From Aldrovandia affinis (taxonomy: Eukaryota > Chordata > Actinopteri > Notacanthiformes > Halosauridae), in the NCBI GenBank assembly GCA_029706075.1, contig JAINUG010000011.1, positions 6,206,001 through 6,270,000 of the forward strand: a stretch of DNA of 64,000 bases, written 5' to 3'. The notes below the pieces were generated by a model. That model was given only the letters and a program-made list of their open reading frames with translations. It did no database searches and had not been told where the DNA came from. Of the stretch, positions 46,158 to 57,692 are shown one piece after another; the stretch's first letter is position 1, and each line of letters starts with the position of its first letter. Made by a program: the position numbers and the translations under genes.

Positions 46158-46535
46158 GTGCCGACACAAGTGAAGTGGACCAAAGAGGCGGAAACTGCAT
46201 TCCAAAACCTACGGTCAGCACTCTGTTCCGGACCAGTTCTCGTAACTCCGGATTTCATGAAACCCTTCCTGGTCCAGACGGGTGCCTCCGAAACAGGGGT
46301 AGGAGCAGTCTTGTCGCGACTACAAGAAGGTGAGGAACATCCCATCACATACATAAGCAGGAAACTATTGCCGAGGGAACAAAGGTACTTGACCGTGGAG
46401 AAAGAGTGCCTGGCTATTAAATGGGCATTAGAGACTTTAAAATATTATTTATCGGGAAGACATTTCACCCTCATCATCGACCACACTCCAATTGTCTGGA
46501 TGTCGAGCAATCAGGAAATTGCGCAAGCCATGTAG
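46158..46535 (+). pseudogene. Gypsy RNase H domain, truncated
   Basis: The frame shows WTKEAETAFQNLRSAL, the linker to RNase H. It continues with TGASETGVGAVLSR (where DASE.G.GA is usual; the first catalytic aspartate is a glycine), then YLTVEKECLAIKWALE with the conserved glutamate, and FTLIIDHTPIVWM with the next aspartate. It ends at a stop at about 46535, after which the sequence is unrelated A/T-rich DNA. Confidence 0.88.
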
Positions 46536-46550
46536 AGATGTATTAACCCA

Positions 46551-47099
46551 TATCCGCCTAATGCATTATTCTGTACAAACACGGTGTGTGCCTAGCCACA
46601 TAACACACCCATTCACACTCAGCCAACCTTCAGTCTAACACTTTCCTCTTATTGGAAATAAGAGAAATAGGGAATTATGTACCATTGGAAAGAGCATGAA
46701 ATTATCTTTATTTTGGTGTATAAACTGATGTGTTATGCCTAATCACAAAAAAGTTGCAATTGAAAAACATCATATACAAATTATGAAAATTAGAAAATAT
46801 GTATTTGTACACAATTTATAATAATACATAATTTGTGGAGATATATGTTATGTCATATCAATTAAATGTTTTAACAAATGAGTGTTATTATATACAAAAT
46901 ATTTGTGTAAAGTATGTACAAATAAATTATTACAATCTTACATTTATTTGTCACATCTACATTTACATGTAACCATTTTGAAATTTGATGTGACAAATTT
47001 GAAGAGTTATATTTCTCATTAATTGAGTTCGTATCATTCTCTGTAATGTCACAAGTTCATCTCATTCTTCATTTTGTTATTAGTTTCAATTTCTTGCGT
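46551..47099. other. A/T-rich sequence without recognised features
   Basis: Very A/T-rich. TTAACCCATATCC at about 46538 resembles a piggyBac end, but no matching right end (GGGTTAA) was found up to 47540. No gene was seen. Confidence 0.4.
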
Positions 47100-47410
47100 G
47101 CCCCCTGACTAGGGGGAGGTATATTTACTACCAGGGGCTATTCCAGGTACACACCAATCATGCTTGTGCTCTCGTGACTCACGCACACACGTGCACACAC
47201 TGCACTCTGTGAAGAAAAGGTGGAAGACAGTGTTAAAGGTAAAGATCACAAAAGAACATGCAGTGCAGTGAAGGGGAAGGGGCCTCCTGTTCTATAACCA
47301 CCCCCACTAGTCTGGATGCTCGGCTCTTCGGGCAGGCCTTTTTTTCTATAGATTGTGTGTTCTTTGTTTTGTTAGTTTGACCAATAAACAAGTGCCCCTT
47401 TAATACAACT
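47100..47410 (+). other. Possible LTR remnant after the gypsy pol
   Basis: CTAGGGGGAGG at about 47109 looks like a polypurine tract, and AATAAA at about 47383 a polyadenylation signal, which would fit a 3' LTR of the gypsy copy. TG...CA ends, a second LTR and a target duplication were not found. Confidence 0.25.
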
Positions 47411-47539
47411 TTATTATCCATTTTCAATATGGTGCAAACAACAATGTTACCACAGTTACAAGTGCTTAAACAAAATTTAAATGTTATTGCACACCTAGTG
47501 CACACAAATAGACCTACCCACAATGGTCCCTAATATTTT

Positions 47540-48146
47540 TGCAACTTATTTTCTTTTTGTATTACAGCAGCTTAACCTTAACCAGCTACCAGTAGCATAA
47601 ATAAAGAAATGAGACAGCCTACCAGTCAATGTGACGAGTGTTGCCAGTCCACTTTGGCTACCGACCATGGCTGGTGTGCCGTCGGTTGTTATCCCTGCCA
47701 TGTTTTCCCACGGTAGTTTGTATTGAGCTAACACTGTATCAAGGCACACAAACAAGTCTGTTCCTTTCATAGTTCCATGAAGGGTTTGCATGCTAGCCAA
47801 TTCTTGCGTGACTTCAAAATGTTCATTTACTCCCTTCAAAAATATCAAAAGCTGTGCAGAATCAGATACATCTGTGCTCTCGTCTAATGCAACAGAATAG
47901 TAAAAAAATCTTGCGCTTTATTATGCACCTGCTCAGAGATGTCACGAGACAGGTCCTCAACACGACGTGCAATTGTATTACGAGAAAGGCTTATGCTTTT
48001 GAACAGGGCACAATGTGTCAGCGGCCAACGTTAGACATTCTTTAACAAACTCACCGGTTGCAAATGCTTTTCCTCTCTTTGCAATGAGTTCTGCAATCCC
48101 ATAGCTGACTCGTGTGACACTCTCCTGAACTAAAGAAGAACTAAAC
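47540..48146 (-). pseudogene. hAT/ZBED-type transposase-derived fragment
   Basis: The minus-strand frame at 47546-47848 reads GVNEHFEVTQELASMQTLHG and AGITTDGTPAMVGSQSGLAT. This matches, from memory, the catalytic region of hAT transposases that gave rise to ZBED- and GTF2IRD2/FAM200-like proteins; TTDGAPAM carries a conserved aspartate. Upstream, in broken frames, SYGIAELIAKRGKAFATGEF, RVEDLSRDISEQV and ALDESTDVSDSAQLL continue the same protein, including the first acidic motif. Frameshifts and stops make it a pseudogene, 5' and 3' truncated. No hAT ends were found. Confidence 0.83.
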
Positions 48147-48230
48147 ATACCTCACGAGTATAACAAAAGACCTGAAACACCATGGGTTAGAACCGGAACC
48201 AGGAAACCAGCTTCATTAGGATGCGCTTTC
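48147..48230. other. Short unannotated gap
   Basis: Nothing recognised. Confidence 0.4.
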
Positions 48231-48233
48231 ATG

Positions 48234-48809
48234 GGCTGTGTTCGAAACCGTTCCCTATTCCCTAAATAGTGCACTATATAGTGTGTTCGCCATTTTGTAG
48301 TGTTGTTCGAATTCTCAACAATAAGAATTCGAACTATAAAATACCCACAATTCACAGCGATTTCTAGTGAACAGCGAATGTACCCTACAATTTCTCCCGT
48401 ATACTACAATGCAATGCGGTCGTGTCTTAATTAGCTCACGACTTCCATAACAGTAGCTATTGGTGGCTAAAGCAGTGGCTAGCAGACAGCACCATAGTTG
48501 ACAAACCACACTTGCACATAATTAGAATTTCAACAATTTATTTGGGATTTAACATTCAAAACTGAACATGCAAACCCGATACTACCTGAGTACATTTCAA
48601 CCTGCTGCCATGAGTGCTCGGTTTGTTTACGTGATACTGGGCGCATCCGCTTGCGTCACCTGAATATCCGGCACTTTTTTTTTGACGCAAATGATGTTCA
48701 GTGTAGTGTCCGAAAACAGTTGAATCGTTCACTACATGGAACACTACATAGGGAACACTATATAGGGAATAGGGAATGAGTGAACGAGTGAACAGTTTCG
48801 AACACAGCC
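48234..48809. mobile_element. 576-bp non-autonomous TIR element
   Basis: The left end GGCTGTGTTCGAAACCGTTC and the inverse of the right end, GGCTGTGTTCGAAACTGTTC, are near identical. The similarity continues, with indels, over CCCTATTCCCTA and CACTATATAGTG. ATG flanks both sides (48231-48233, 48810-48812), a possible 3-bp target duplication. Three-base duplications occur in PIF/Harbinger elements, but their target is usually TWA, so the superfamily is uncertain. No transposase inside. Confidence 0.85.
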
Positions 48810-48883
48810 ATGGCTTACCTGGCCAGGAAATACTTTACGTCATACAAGGGGCGGTGCTTAAGGATTACTGTGCTTAACACTAT

Positions 48884-49170
48884 GGGCCCTATTTTGGTGA
48901 ATTAGGACGGTGTCAGTAACGCAGATGCAAAGCGAAGACAGTGGCGCTTTAGGGCGTGTCTAACGCAATTTCTGCAATTTTGTGATTTAGGACGATAGCG
49001 CACCTCCGGCGCAGTTGTAAAAGAGGTTGGATTAACTTTAAAAAAATACATGTTGGTGTGGTGGGGGTTTGGTTTCATAATGGCCAATCAGAACACCTAT
49101 TTTCTATCCCTTTAAATACCAGTGCGCTAACGCTATAGCAAATTGGCAATTTCCTGACATGCATGACAGT
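48884..49170. mobile_element. Possible DNA-element end starting GGGCCCTATTTT
   Basis: GGGCCCTATTTTGGTGA, then GGCGCTTTAGGGCGTGTC and CCAATCAGAACACC with CCCTTTAAATACCAG, has the word composition of a repeat frequent in fish genomes (recalled). A possible inverse end (AAAATATGGCCCC) lies near 49866. Family unknown. Confidence 0.35.
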
Positions 49171-50900
49171 TTTGCGCTTCTGTGCCAGTCTTTCATGTCC
49201 ATGCATTGAATAACCACAAGCTGTGGTGAAATAGTTTTTAGCTTAATTGATTACACTTGCAAATTACCCATGGATTGGACGATTTGACTCAACGTGGGGG
49301 GAAATTCACAATATTCACAAAACATTCTCATGTGATTTCATATAACCTTATGTTCATATGTGCGCATCAATAAAGTCACCAAATTGCACAGAGCACCAGC
49401 GTTTGTGCTAAGAGGTGGTCTAGTTGAACGTTAATGCAAACTCATTATTTGACACCAAACTTGTATAGCACCCGACTGTTTTCATTGTCACACCCCCTTG
49501 AATTCACTGGAAGGAGGTCAGACATACATTTAAAGTAAGTCTTATGAATTTTATTTTATTTTGTCCCTGTTCAGCCATAATGATGGTTGCTTGGGAAACA
49601 TATCAGAAGCTCACGTAGTTCAACAGTAGTGTTTCCTAAAATAACCATATTTATTTCAGATATCCAGGGTGTTTCAACAATCCTTGAAAAATCCCCAGTT
49701 AACCCCATATATAAATTCATCGTTCTTTAAAAAGTGAATGACAGAAAAAAGCCTGTTGTTATAGTATGTTCAAGGTTTTTTTTTTATATCAACATTTTTG
49801 AGTCATGTCAATGTCATGGATTTGTTAACTACTCAGCTGTGACTCCCGCAAGTGATTTAATATGCATAAAATATGGCCCCAAGAATTCCTGTCAATTTGG
49901 CAAATTGACTTGAACCTTTTATGTGGTGGAAATTAAAACATTCCTTATGTTAAGGTTCGTGTGTCAGCACAGGGAACATTACTTTGGCAAAAAAAGCAAT
50001 TCAAAAAGCAAAACAAAACAGATGCATTTTGTCCTTACTGCAGATCATGTGTGAAAACGGAATTACATTCCCCACCAAACACTTTCTAACATGAAAATCC
50101 ACCACAATTTATTTCAAAAGTATTGGTGCCAAATATTTGTGTAACAATTTGGCAGCAATATGAGAGCAGCTTTCTGGAATGTGATCTGTATAATATAAGA
50201 ATAGAGAAACTAGGCATTCATTTATTGATAACCCCCCCAGAAAAACAGGAGAAAGTTACCAGCCATCTGTAATCCACTGCGATGTGGGCGCATGCCATGG
50301 CCTTTCACGGGGGGATGCAGATTTGTAGTAAAGTGATGGATGGTAGGATGCTACACTTGAGAGACAGTTTACTGCATGAAACCACACCAACATCTCCCTC
50401 CCACACACTTCACCAAAGCACCTCCTTCCAGTTGGAATGATAATTAATGGATGACACCTGCTTAAACTCCAAGAAATATTACTAATAAAAATGAACAGTC
50501 GTTATATCAGTCTATTGTACTACATCACAAATGTCAAAGAAAAGCATCAGGTGCAGGATCAACATTATTTAGCGTATTATTATTTTTATTAGTTGTAGTA
50601 GTAATAATTGTACAAATGATATGGTGTTAAAATGTTATATATGTGCATTGTTATTATTACATCCTCATAGCCAGGTGTGAAAAGGGGATTGTGTAAAGCA
50701 GTGTGCCCCACAGTGACAGGCCTTGCTGCATGTGCTTCAGTGAAGCATCATTTAGTGGAAGCGTTCCAACAGGAAGGTTGTGGACAGGGGCTGCTATAGG
50801 CTGAGGCCCTCCCTGGCTCCCTCAGACAGCTACCTGGCTCATTCTCACTTTCAGACCACTTTCTAAAGCCCCATTCCTGGCCTAGACCTGAAAATGTGTA
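49171..50900. other. Unique sequence
   Basis: No gene or transposon was recognised apart from the uncertain end near 49866. Confidence 0.45.
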
Positions 50901-50905
50901 TGGGC

Positions 50906-50907
<2 letters not shown>

Positions 50908-50987
<80 letters not shown>

Positions 50988-51016
50988 CATACATGCACAC
51001 ACATACAGTACCCACA

Positions 51017-51061
<45 letters not shown>

Positions 51062-51283
51062 GTACCCACAGCACATACACACACACACACATAGACACAT
51101 ACAAGCACACATACAATACCCATGACAAACACACACACATACATAGAGTACCCACAACAAACACACACACAGCCTTACGTGCACTCACAGATGCAAGCAT
51201 GCCCACACAGACACAGGCACATACACACATTACACACACACACAGAGCCACACACACACATACAAACACATGCACACACACAT

Positions 51284-51360
<77 letters not shown>

Positions 51361-51500
51361 TTCAATACCCGCAACAAAAACACACACTCAGAGCCACACA
51401 TACACACACTCACACACAGAGGCAAGCACACACACACACAAAAGCATATACACACACGCACACCAATACACACATCTACAAACACACACAAATACACATT
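50908..51500. repeat. Very long compound CA microsatellite
   Basis: Nearly 600 bases of (CA)n with short CATACAGTACCCACAGCACA-type spacers. The spacer with GTACCCACAGCACATA occurs at about 51007 and 51062, so CA blocks and spacers were amplified together. The 278-codon minus-strand Cys/Val frame (50748-51584) and the 227-codon plus-strand His/Thr frame (50896-51579) are artefacts. Confidence 0.98.
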
Positions 51501-51721
51501 CTGCCAGCCCTCTACATTTTTTTTTGCTCTCTCTCTTCCTACACAGCCTTTATTCAATATTATTCTTATTTCTTCTTGAAACAAGCATTTCTAGAGTTGA
51601 CAGACAAATGATTAAGAAGGCCTGTATTAAGGGTGATTACAAATTGTCTTACTGTATCTTATACCCATATATTTTTTTGTTCAGCAGCTGGGGCAAAACC
51701 TTTTCCTCATACACAAAACTG

Positions 51722-51800
51722 CATGGCTACTCTGGGGATGTGAACCTATGACCCTCAGGTTCAGAGTCCAACGCTTTAATCACCACAGCACACACTGCCC
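51722..51800 (-). mobile_element. tRNA-derived SINE head
   Basis: On the minus strand TGTGGTGATTAAAGCGTTGG is A-box-like, CTGAACCTGAGGGTC is the anticodon-arm region, and ATAGGTTCACATCCCC is a B box. Spacing fits a tRNA-like pol III promoter. No tail was identified. Confidence 0.6.
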
Positions 51801-54800
51801 TATTTTACAGAGTTCTAAAATAATGGATCATCGTTATTCCCTGTATGAAGTTCCAGGCTAATGTGCCCTGCACAGCTGACGCGGCACTTCTCCAACATGA
51901 GTCCTCTTTTTTACTTTTTTCCGCTCAGCTGCATCTCTGTGCACAATCTCAGTCAGGCCAGAGACACACTATCGTACCCGGAACCAAAGTCCACCGGACA
52001 GCCAATGTGCCAGAGATCTCTCACCGCGAGACCTCTCTGCCCATAAACCCTGTCTTGTTTAGCGTGAACACCCCACAAAGCAGCCACAGTTCACCCTCCA
52101 CCAGTGTTACTCCAGAGAATCTACATATCCGGAGCGATTCTTGTTATTCTCTGCGTGGTTTTAACAACACAGTGCTCATAACCTGGACTTAACATTCAGC
52201 TCCTAAAACAGTAGATTCGCCTTCCAGTTTTCACACACGTTGCATGTGCCTTGTTTCACTGATTTTATTTTTCAAATAATTAGCCAAACATTCAACGTGT
52301 GTTTTTGTACATTGATAAAAATGTGTTATTTGTGTGCTATTATAAGTGTGTTGAATGCTACTAAAGAGCAGGAAGAACGGTACAGGAAGGGCTTGGGTCA
52401 GAAGTGCACAGTTGAGACACTGCTTCAGGGTCTCTGCTCTCCTGTGTCTCCCCCCTTTCTCACTCGTCTTCCAGCGGATTGACAGGGCTGTCTATTTCAA
52501 CTTCTCTGAATGTTCACACACCATTCAAAGCTCGATGCCCCACCTCACCTCCACCTCCCAAATCCCTCGTCGCCGCTTGCAGAGCAATGCCCCTCACGGA
52601 GTACGCTAACCCGAGGATCAAAGGAGACAGTGCCCCCTACTGAGAGCGAACGTTCCTGCCAAGAGCACTGCTGCCTCCTCCCTGGCGCCCCTCCCGATTG
52701 CTCCTGTAGCTCTGACCCCGCCCCACACTGCAGAGTGGGGGAGATGTGACCAGGTCGGTCTCTCGGGTAGAGTAGCCGGGGGCCGGGTTTTGTGGTGGGA
52801 GCTTATTATCACAAATCAAAAGCACCGTTTGAAGGAACAGGACGGGGGCCTTCGGAAAAGACAACAAACGCAGAGCGGACACAGTGCAAACGGGAGCTTT
52901 CACTACGTTTAGGAGAACTTCACTTCTTGACCATGTGGTTTAAGGAACATTATCCAAATTATCAATCACATACATTTCCCAAAATGTGTCCTTGGGCCTA
53001 CCACTCACCGCCCCCCCCCTATTCTCTACTTTTATTTTATTTGTTTAGTAATTTTCTGGAATTCTGGAATGGAAGACACAATACACAACTGAATATCTGA
53101 ATATCCAAACCACTCCTCGCATTTCTGTATGTGTGTGTGTGTGTGTGTGTGTTATCTAACACTTAACCGTAAATGCCCATCATGCCTCACAAACCATTTC
53201 AACATGGATCTTACAAAAAAAAAAAAAACAGTCATAATGAAGCACAAGTAGCAAGTGCTCCTTCTCCCGCACCTCGCCCGTCTCATGACATGTCGAGAGC
53301 ATATGCCTAGCTGCCGCTCTGAAGACGGCTGCCTCTTGAGATTGTTTTTCCTTTTTTTAATGTGTAGGAGTTTTGTTCTGATGGTGGCAAGGTGGCTGTC
53401 TTCTCTGAGGTTGACAGTTTGTGAAATTCAGCCTACTCGTTTGGCATCCAGACGCGCGGCTGCCCGCCTCACAAACATTTACTGTGGGTGGCGGTCGGGG
53501 ATGATATATCATTATAAGGTGTGTTAGTGTGGTGGTGTATGTAAACTTGGCCCGGCTTGTCTGTTGAGCCGACTCCTGCCCCTGTTAGCATAGCGATTTC
53601 AAAGTGGTCAGGCTGTCTTGCCACAATCGCATGCTGGCGCCACAATCGCGCGGCCCAACTGCACCTCTTTTCTTCGTAATGAGCACATACTAAAATACAC
53701 TTAACCGCTTGCGTCCCGCTGCCGGCCGAGGACTGAGACGGGACCATTCTCCGAACGGGACCGCAGGGGCTCTCACCTGGACGCGGGGCTGGCTGTGTGG
53801 TCACCGGGGCAACACAAGCCCCGGTCAGTGAGCGGGATTGGCCGCCTCTCCCCTGAAGGTGGCAGGGCGTGCAGTGAATGGGCCACTATTCGCGGATAAA
53901 AGAAATAAATAAAACGATGAGAAATAATTGTGCATGTCACTTTCTTGAAACGGAGTACTTTGCAGGTCGATGGCCACGATTAGCAAATAGACCTGGTTAG
54001 AAGCCACATTGGCTCACTGACAGCTGTCTGACTGTGTGATTGTTGTACCATGAGCGGTGCGGGGAGGTCGGGGGTGGTGGAGGGGCATGTACTAGGTAGT
54101 AATTTTCCACCTCTCCAATTTCTATGAAAGAATATTTGATTTTTGACAAGCACAATGCTGCAGTTTCTTTGTCCTGAGTACAACACCAAATTTCTCCCCT
54201 CGCTAATGGCCAAAGTCTGATGCTGACAGACGGGATCTCAGTTTAAAATCATAAGGTACTGAAATCTGCTATTTCAAAGTTAGTGCTGGCATAAAAACTG
54301 CACATGGTATAGCTTCAATCTACTGTTAAGCATGCCTTTCATAGAGGGGGAAAGAAAAACAAGATGATCGTATTTGTTTTTAAAGCCAATTAAACAGCAC
54401 CTACAAATTAAGTGCCGAGGCAAATCTAGTGTTTTACTAATGTTCCGTTACCAGAGCAATCAGTGCAAGCAGTAGGGAGTCACACGGAGACAATTAGTAT
54501 GGGCTGGCGGAAGCTTATTGACAGAAAATAGATGAAAACATGGTCACACAATTAAATGCCTGGGTGATGGTCCACGGACATCTTGGTTGAGGGTCAATAT
54601 ATATTTTTTTCTTTCTTTTTTTTCATTTACTATTCTCTACATTACAGGCCACTACTACAGAAGAGAGCTAGCACCAACTGGAGAAAAGGTGTATCTCTCA
54701 CTGAGGATGGTCAGTAGCCTGTGGGTGCTTGTAATGTAACTTGAAAAAGAGGAATGTTTCGTTCCATTCATTTTTAGTGTTTTTAAGAAACAAAGGAGTT

Positions 54801-54855
54801 ATATGGTAAGGTCATGCTGATTATATATATATATACATTTAGCATGATTATATAT
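51801..54855. other. Unique sequence with GC-rich patches
   Basis: No exon could be defended. (GT)n lies at 53129-53152 and an A run at about 53213-53228. GC- and CpG-richer patches occur at 52400-52760 and about 53690-53870; the latter includes GTCACCGGGGCAAC, an RFX X-box-like palindrome, and an inverted CCAAT (GATTGGCC). The patch could be a small CpG-rich regulatory element. Confidence 0.4.
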
Positions 54856-54886
<31 letters not shown>

Positions 54887-54887
54887 T
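54856..54887. repeat. (GATA)n microsatellite
   Basis: About eight tetranucleotide units, with a duplicated TGATTATATATATA-type flank on the left. Confidence 0.97.
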
Positions 54888-55789
54888 AATCACGCTTATT
54901 CTATATGATTATATACTGTATACTGTTCTATTCATTTCTCTCTGCTGTTCAAGTGTAGGTATCTGTCCACTATAGTTATCCACACTTGCTGAACATGTCT
55001 GTAGGGCGCACAACATTTTGTTGTGTGCAGATGGGGATATTTCTCCATACTCTTACATTTTACATTTACATTTTAAGCATTTAATACATTTAAAAAGCAT
55101 TTATTCTTGTCATGCATTGTCCTTTTAGATTATAACTCAATTATATTAATGCTTACTTACTGATTTTAATCCAACAGTCAGTGGTATCATGCCCAATCAA
55201 AGTAGTGTGAAATTGACAACTTGTGCATTGACAACTTGTGCCTCAGTCAATGAGGGGAATAAATCAAGAAATATTCTAAGGTAATTTCATGTTTTGTACC
55301 ATTGTTTCCTTTAAATATTCACAGTTTGTAACATTATTAATAACGAAATCAGAGAGAATAGCACTAAAGGCATAAGGTGATGTTTCTAGGTAGTTAAAGT
55401 TCATACTTTATATGTAGCTAGCATACTAACCAGCTAGCTAATTTAGATAGCTCCTTATGTTCCAAATTGATGCTCAAATCAGATGACAATGCGTTCGTGA
55501 AATGTATTGAAATAAATTGTAGAACTGCACTCACTTTAGCTAGCTAGCTTCTTGATACCTTTTCGGTGCCCCATCTAAAAAATTGCCTTCATGACAAAAA
55601 TAAATATTCTTAAATATAAAAGCCTTTCCACATTAAATCCCACACAAGGTTACACTGCTGCAAGGTCATATGTAGTGTAGTGAATTGTCTTCACCACTGT
55701 TCACTTGTTCAACACTATACTCTTTATTTAAAAAATAATAATAATAATTAAAAAAAAAAAAAAATTTAAATGTAAAATACCTTTTCCTT
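54888..55789. other. Unique sequence
   Basis: No gene recognised. An A/T-only run lies at about 55728-55772, and AGCTAGC words recur at 55410-55550. Confidence 0.45.
55045..55085 (-). mobile_element. L2-type LINE tail, minus strand, very short
   Basis: TTACATTTACATTTTAAGCA followed by TTTAATAC is the reverse complement of the L2 3' end (TGCTTAAAATGTAAATGTAA). Only the extreme 3' end was inserted, as in aborted target-primed reverse transcription. Confidence 0.6.
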
Positions 55790-55972
55790 CCCGGTGTTAC
55801 AGGTATGGTACGCAGATGCCTGCAATGATGTCTATTGCTGTATTCCTGCACTGATCTCATGCGCTAACTGTGATTGTTCCTACCATGTATTGATGCACAT
55901 CTTGTAAGTCGCTCTGGATAAGAGCGTCTGCTAAATGCTTAAAATGTCAAATGTAAAATGTAGTCCCATCTC
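55790..55972 (+). mobile_element. L2-type LINE 3' fragment with stem-loop tail
   Basis: Closely matches 16245-16398 from GTTACAGGTATGGTACGCAG through the GGATA-loop hairpin (TCGCTCTGGATAAGAGCG) and TCTGCTAAATGCTTAAAATG to a TGTCAAATGTAAAATGTA tail. It is 5' truncated just after the start of the 3' UTR. Confidence 0.9.
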
Positions 55973-57412
55973 CACTATGTACTGTATATTGTGGAGTTTC
56001 CTCAATATGGCCTCTCTAGCCACCTCCTTCAGAGCACACCAACCAATTATAAATGTCCACTGACCATTAGCAATGTATTTATAAATTAAGTATAATGCTG
56101 AAATGAATAATGTTTAAGCGCATTTAAATGCACTCTAAACATCACCCATTTCACATAGTTTACTTAAAGTCTTAAAGTCCCATCATGTAATAGTAACCTC
56201 AAATATCTGTGCCATCACCTATTTGGATTACTATATACATTTTTGAGTGAATACTACAAATTCTTTTGATATTTCAAATGAAGGAAAATAGACCAATTCC
56301 CATATATTTCAGTTTCTAATATTGAGATTACACGTTTTCTACTCAAGCATTTGAGAAAATGCAGGGTAAATGTCCACATTGGTCTGTAATTTAACCAAGG
56401 TTCAAAACAACCGGAGACACCACCTCTAATGTGATCAATGCCCAGATAGATTTGGGACAAATATTTAAAATAATGTAAGATTGTGAGGGATAGATTTAAA
56501 GGAGCAAACAATTACAGATCTGATTAATGCCCAATTTTAGGTTTGTAGATATCGGACAACAATAACAGAAATAACATATCATTACACTTGGGCCTCATGT
56601 TGCAGAAACCTTTAATATTATGCTATGCCAATGGTAGCACATTGGCATAGCATAGCTCCGGGCAACTACTATTAAACCAGATGATTGTACCCACTGCTAC
56701 ATACCAGTTCTCATTTTTAGTTAGGGGTTAACCACAAGAGAGATCAGTGAGTTTAACATACTTGCTGTTTGCAAGTACGTTAAATTTGTTTTAATGTCCA
56801 ATGTCATTGAAACTGCATATGCAAATTAAAGGCAAAAGAGGGAGCTCTGAACTGAAATGTAGCTTTAACAACAACAAAAAACAAGACTTCATGACAATTG
56901 TCACCCTGTACAATGTCAGGGTCAAATGAATATTTTGAACAGTAAAACACTATATTAATTCAAACACAAAGTAAGTATTAACATTGAAGTGAATCCAATA
57001 GGAATGAAAGAAGTATATACCCAAGGAGAGCAAGAAATGTGACAAAACTGAACAGCAGTCTTCACTTTTCACAGGTTCTGTAGAATCCCGGTCGAGCAGA
57101 GTTGTTGAAAAGAGGAGAGCGACCAAATAAACACGGAGACAACCAGATTGGGCTGTTGCAGATATTTATAGCCAGAGTTGGCAGGACTTGAAGGAAGCTC
57201 AGAGTTCTTAATTGAATGTTGCTATTGTAGGAACACCAGTCGTTGCTCTAAGATTCACATTTAAGCTTTTTCCCCCTCTCATTGGGGTTTTTCTTGCTTA
57301 ATTTTTGGAACATAAAGGATGACATTTTACTGTAAAATTATTCTAAAACACGTTGACAAAGTAATCAAATCCGAACGTATCAACTGGGTTGCAAATTGTT
57401 GTAATTTGTGAC

Positions 57413-57465
57413 AACTGAGAGGAAAGAGCTGACATCGTGTAACTGAGAGGAAAGAGCTGACATCG
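57413..57465. repeat. 28-bp tandem duplication
   Basis: AACTGAGAGGAAAGAGCTGA plus CATCGTGT at 57413-57440, repeated at 57441-57465 with a diverged end. Confidence 0.93.
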
Positions 57466-57650
57466 ATTAACACATGCGTGTATCAGAGTTAACTAAATTA
57501 TCCCTGTTTAGAAGAACATCAAATTAAACCAGCAAGAACGGATCTCTAAAAACCTGAATGACCAATTTGCATTGGGAGTGTGAATGAATGACAATACATT
57601 TAGGGAGTGGTTACAGTGGGTCGATATAAATAATAACGATATTATTATGG

Positions 57651-57692
57651 TTATTAATAATAATAATAATAATCAATAATAATCATAAATTA
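57651..57692. repeat. (AAT)n microsatellite
   Basis: Interrupted ATA/AAT trinucleotide run. Confidence 0.9.

Larger units (their letters stand above)
43489..46550 (+). mobile_element. Gmr1-like Ty3/gypsy retrotransposon, degenerate pol region
   Basis: Recognisable domains follow each other on the plus strand as protease, integrase with GPY/F module, reverse transcriptase and RNase H. Integrase before reverse transcriptase is the Copia-like order that, among Ty3/gypsy elements, marks the Gmr1-like group known from fish and other deuterostomes. The sequence of the reverse transcriptase is nonetheless of gypsy type. No gag and no clear LTR were found next to it, the frame is broken in several places, and the 3' side ends at about 46550. 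It abuts the folded-back Tc1 copy on the left. The element cannot transpose. Confidence 0.88.

Noticed and set aside
46538-47540. piggyBac element starting TTAACCCATATCC
   Set aside because: No matching right end (GGGTTAA) and no second TTAA-flanked terminus were found.
50748-51584. 278-codon minus-strand frame rich in Cys and Val, and the 227-codon plus-strand His/Thr frame
   Set aside because: Both are translations of the CA/GT microsatellite; any frame through it stays open.
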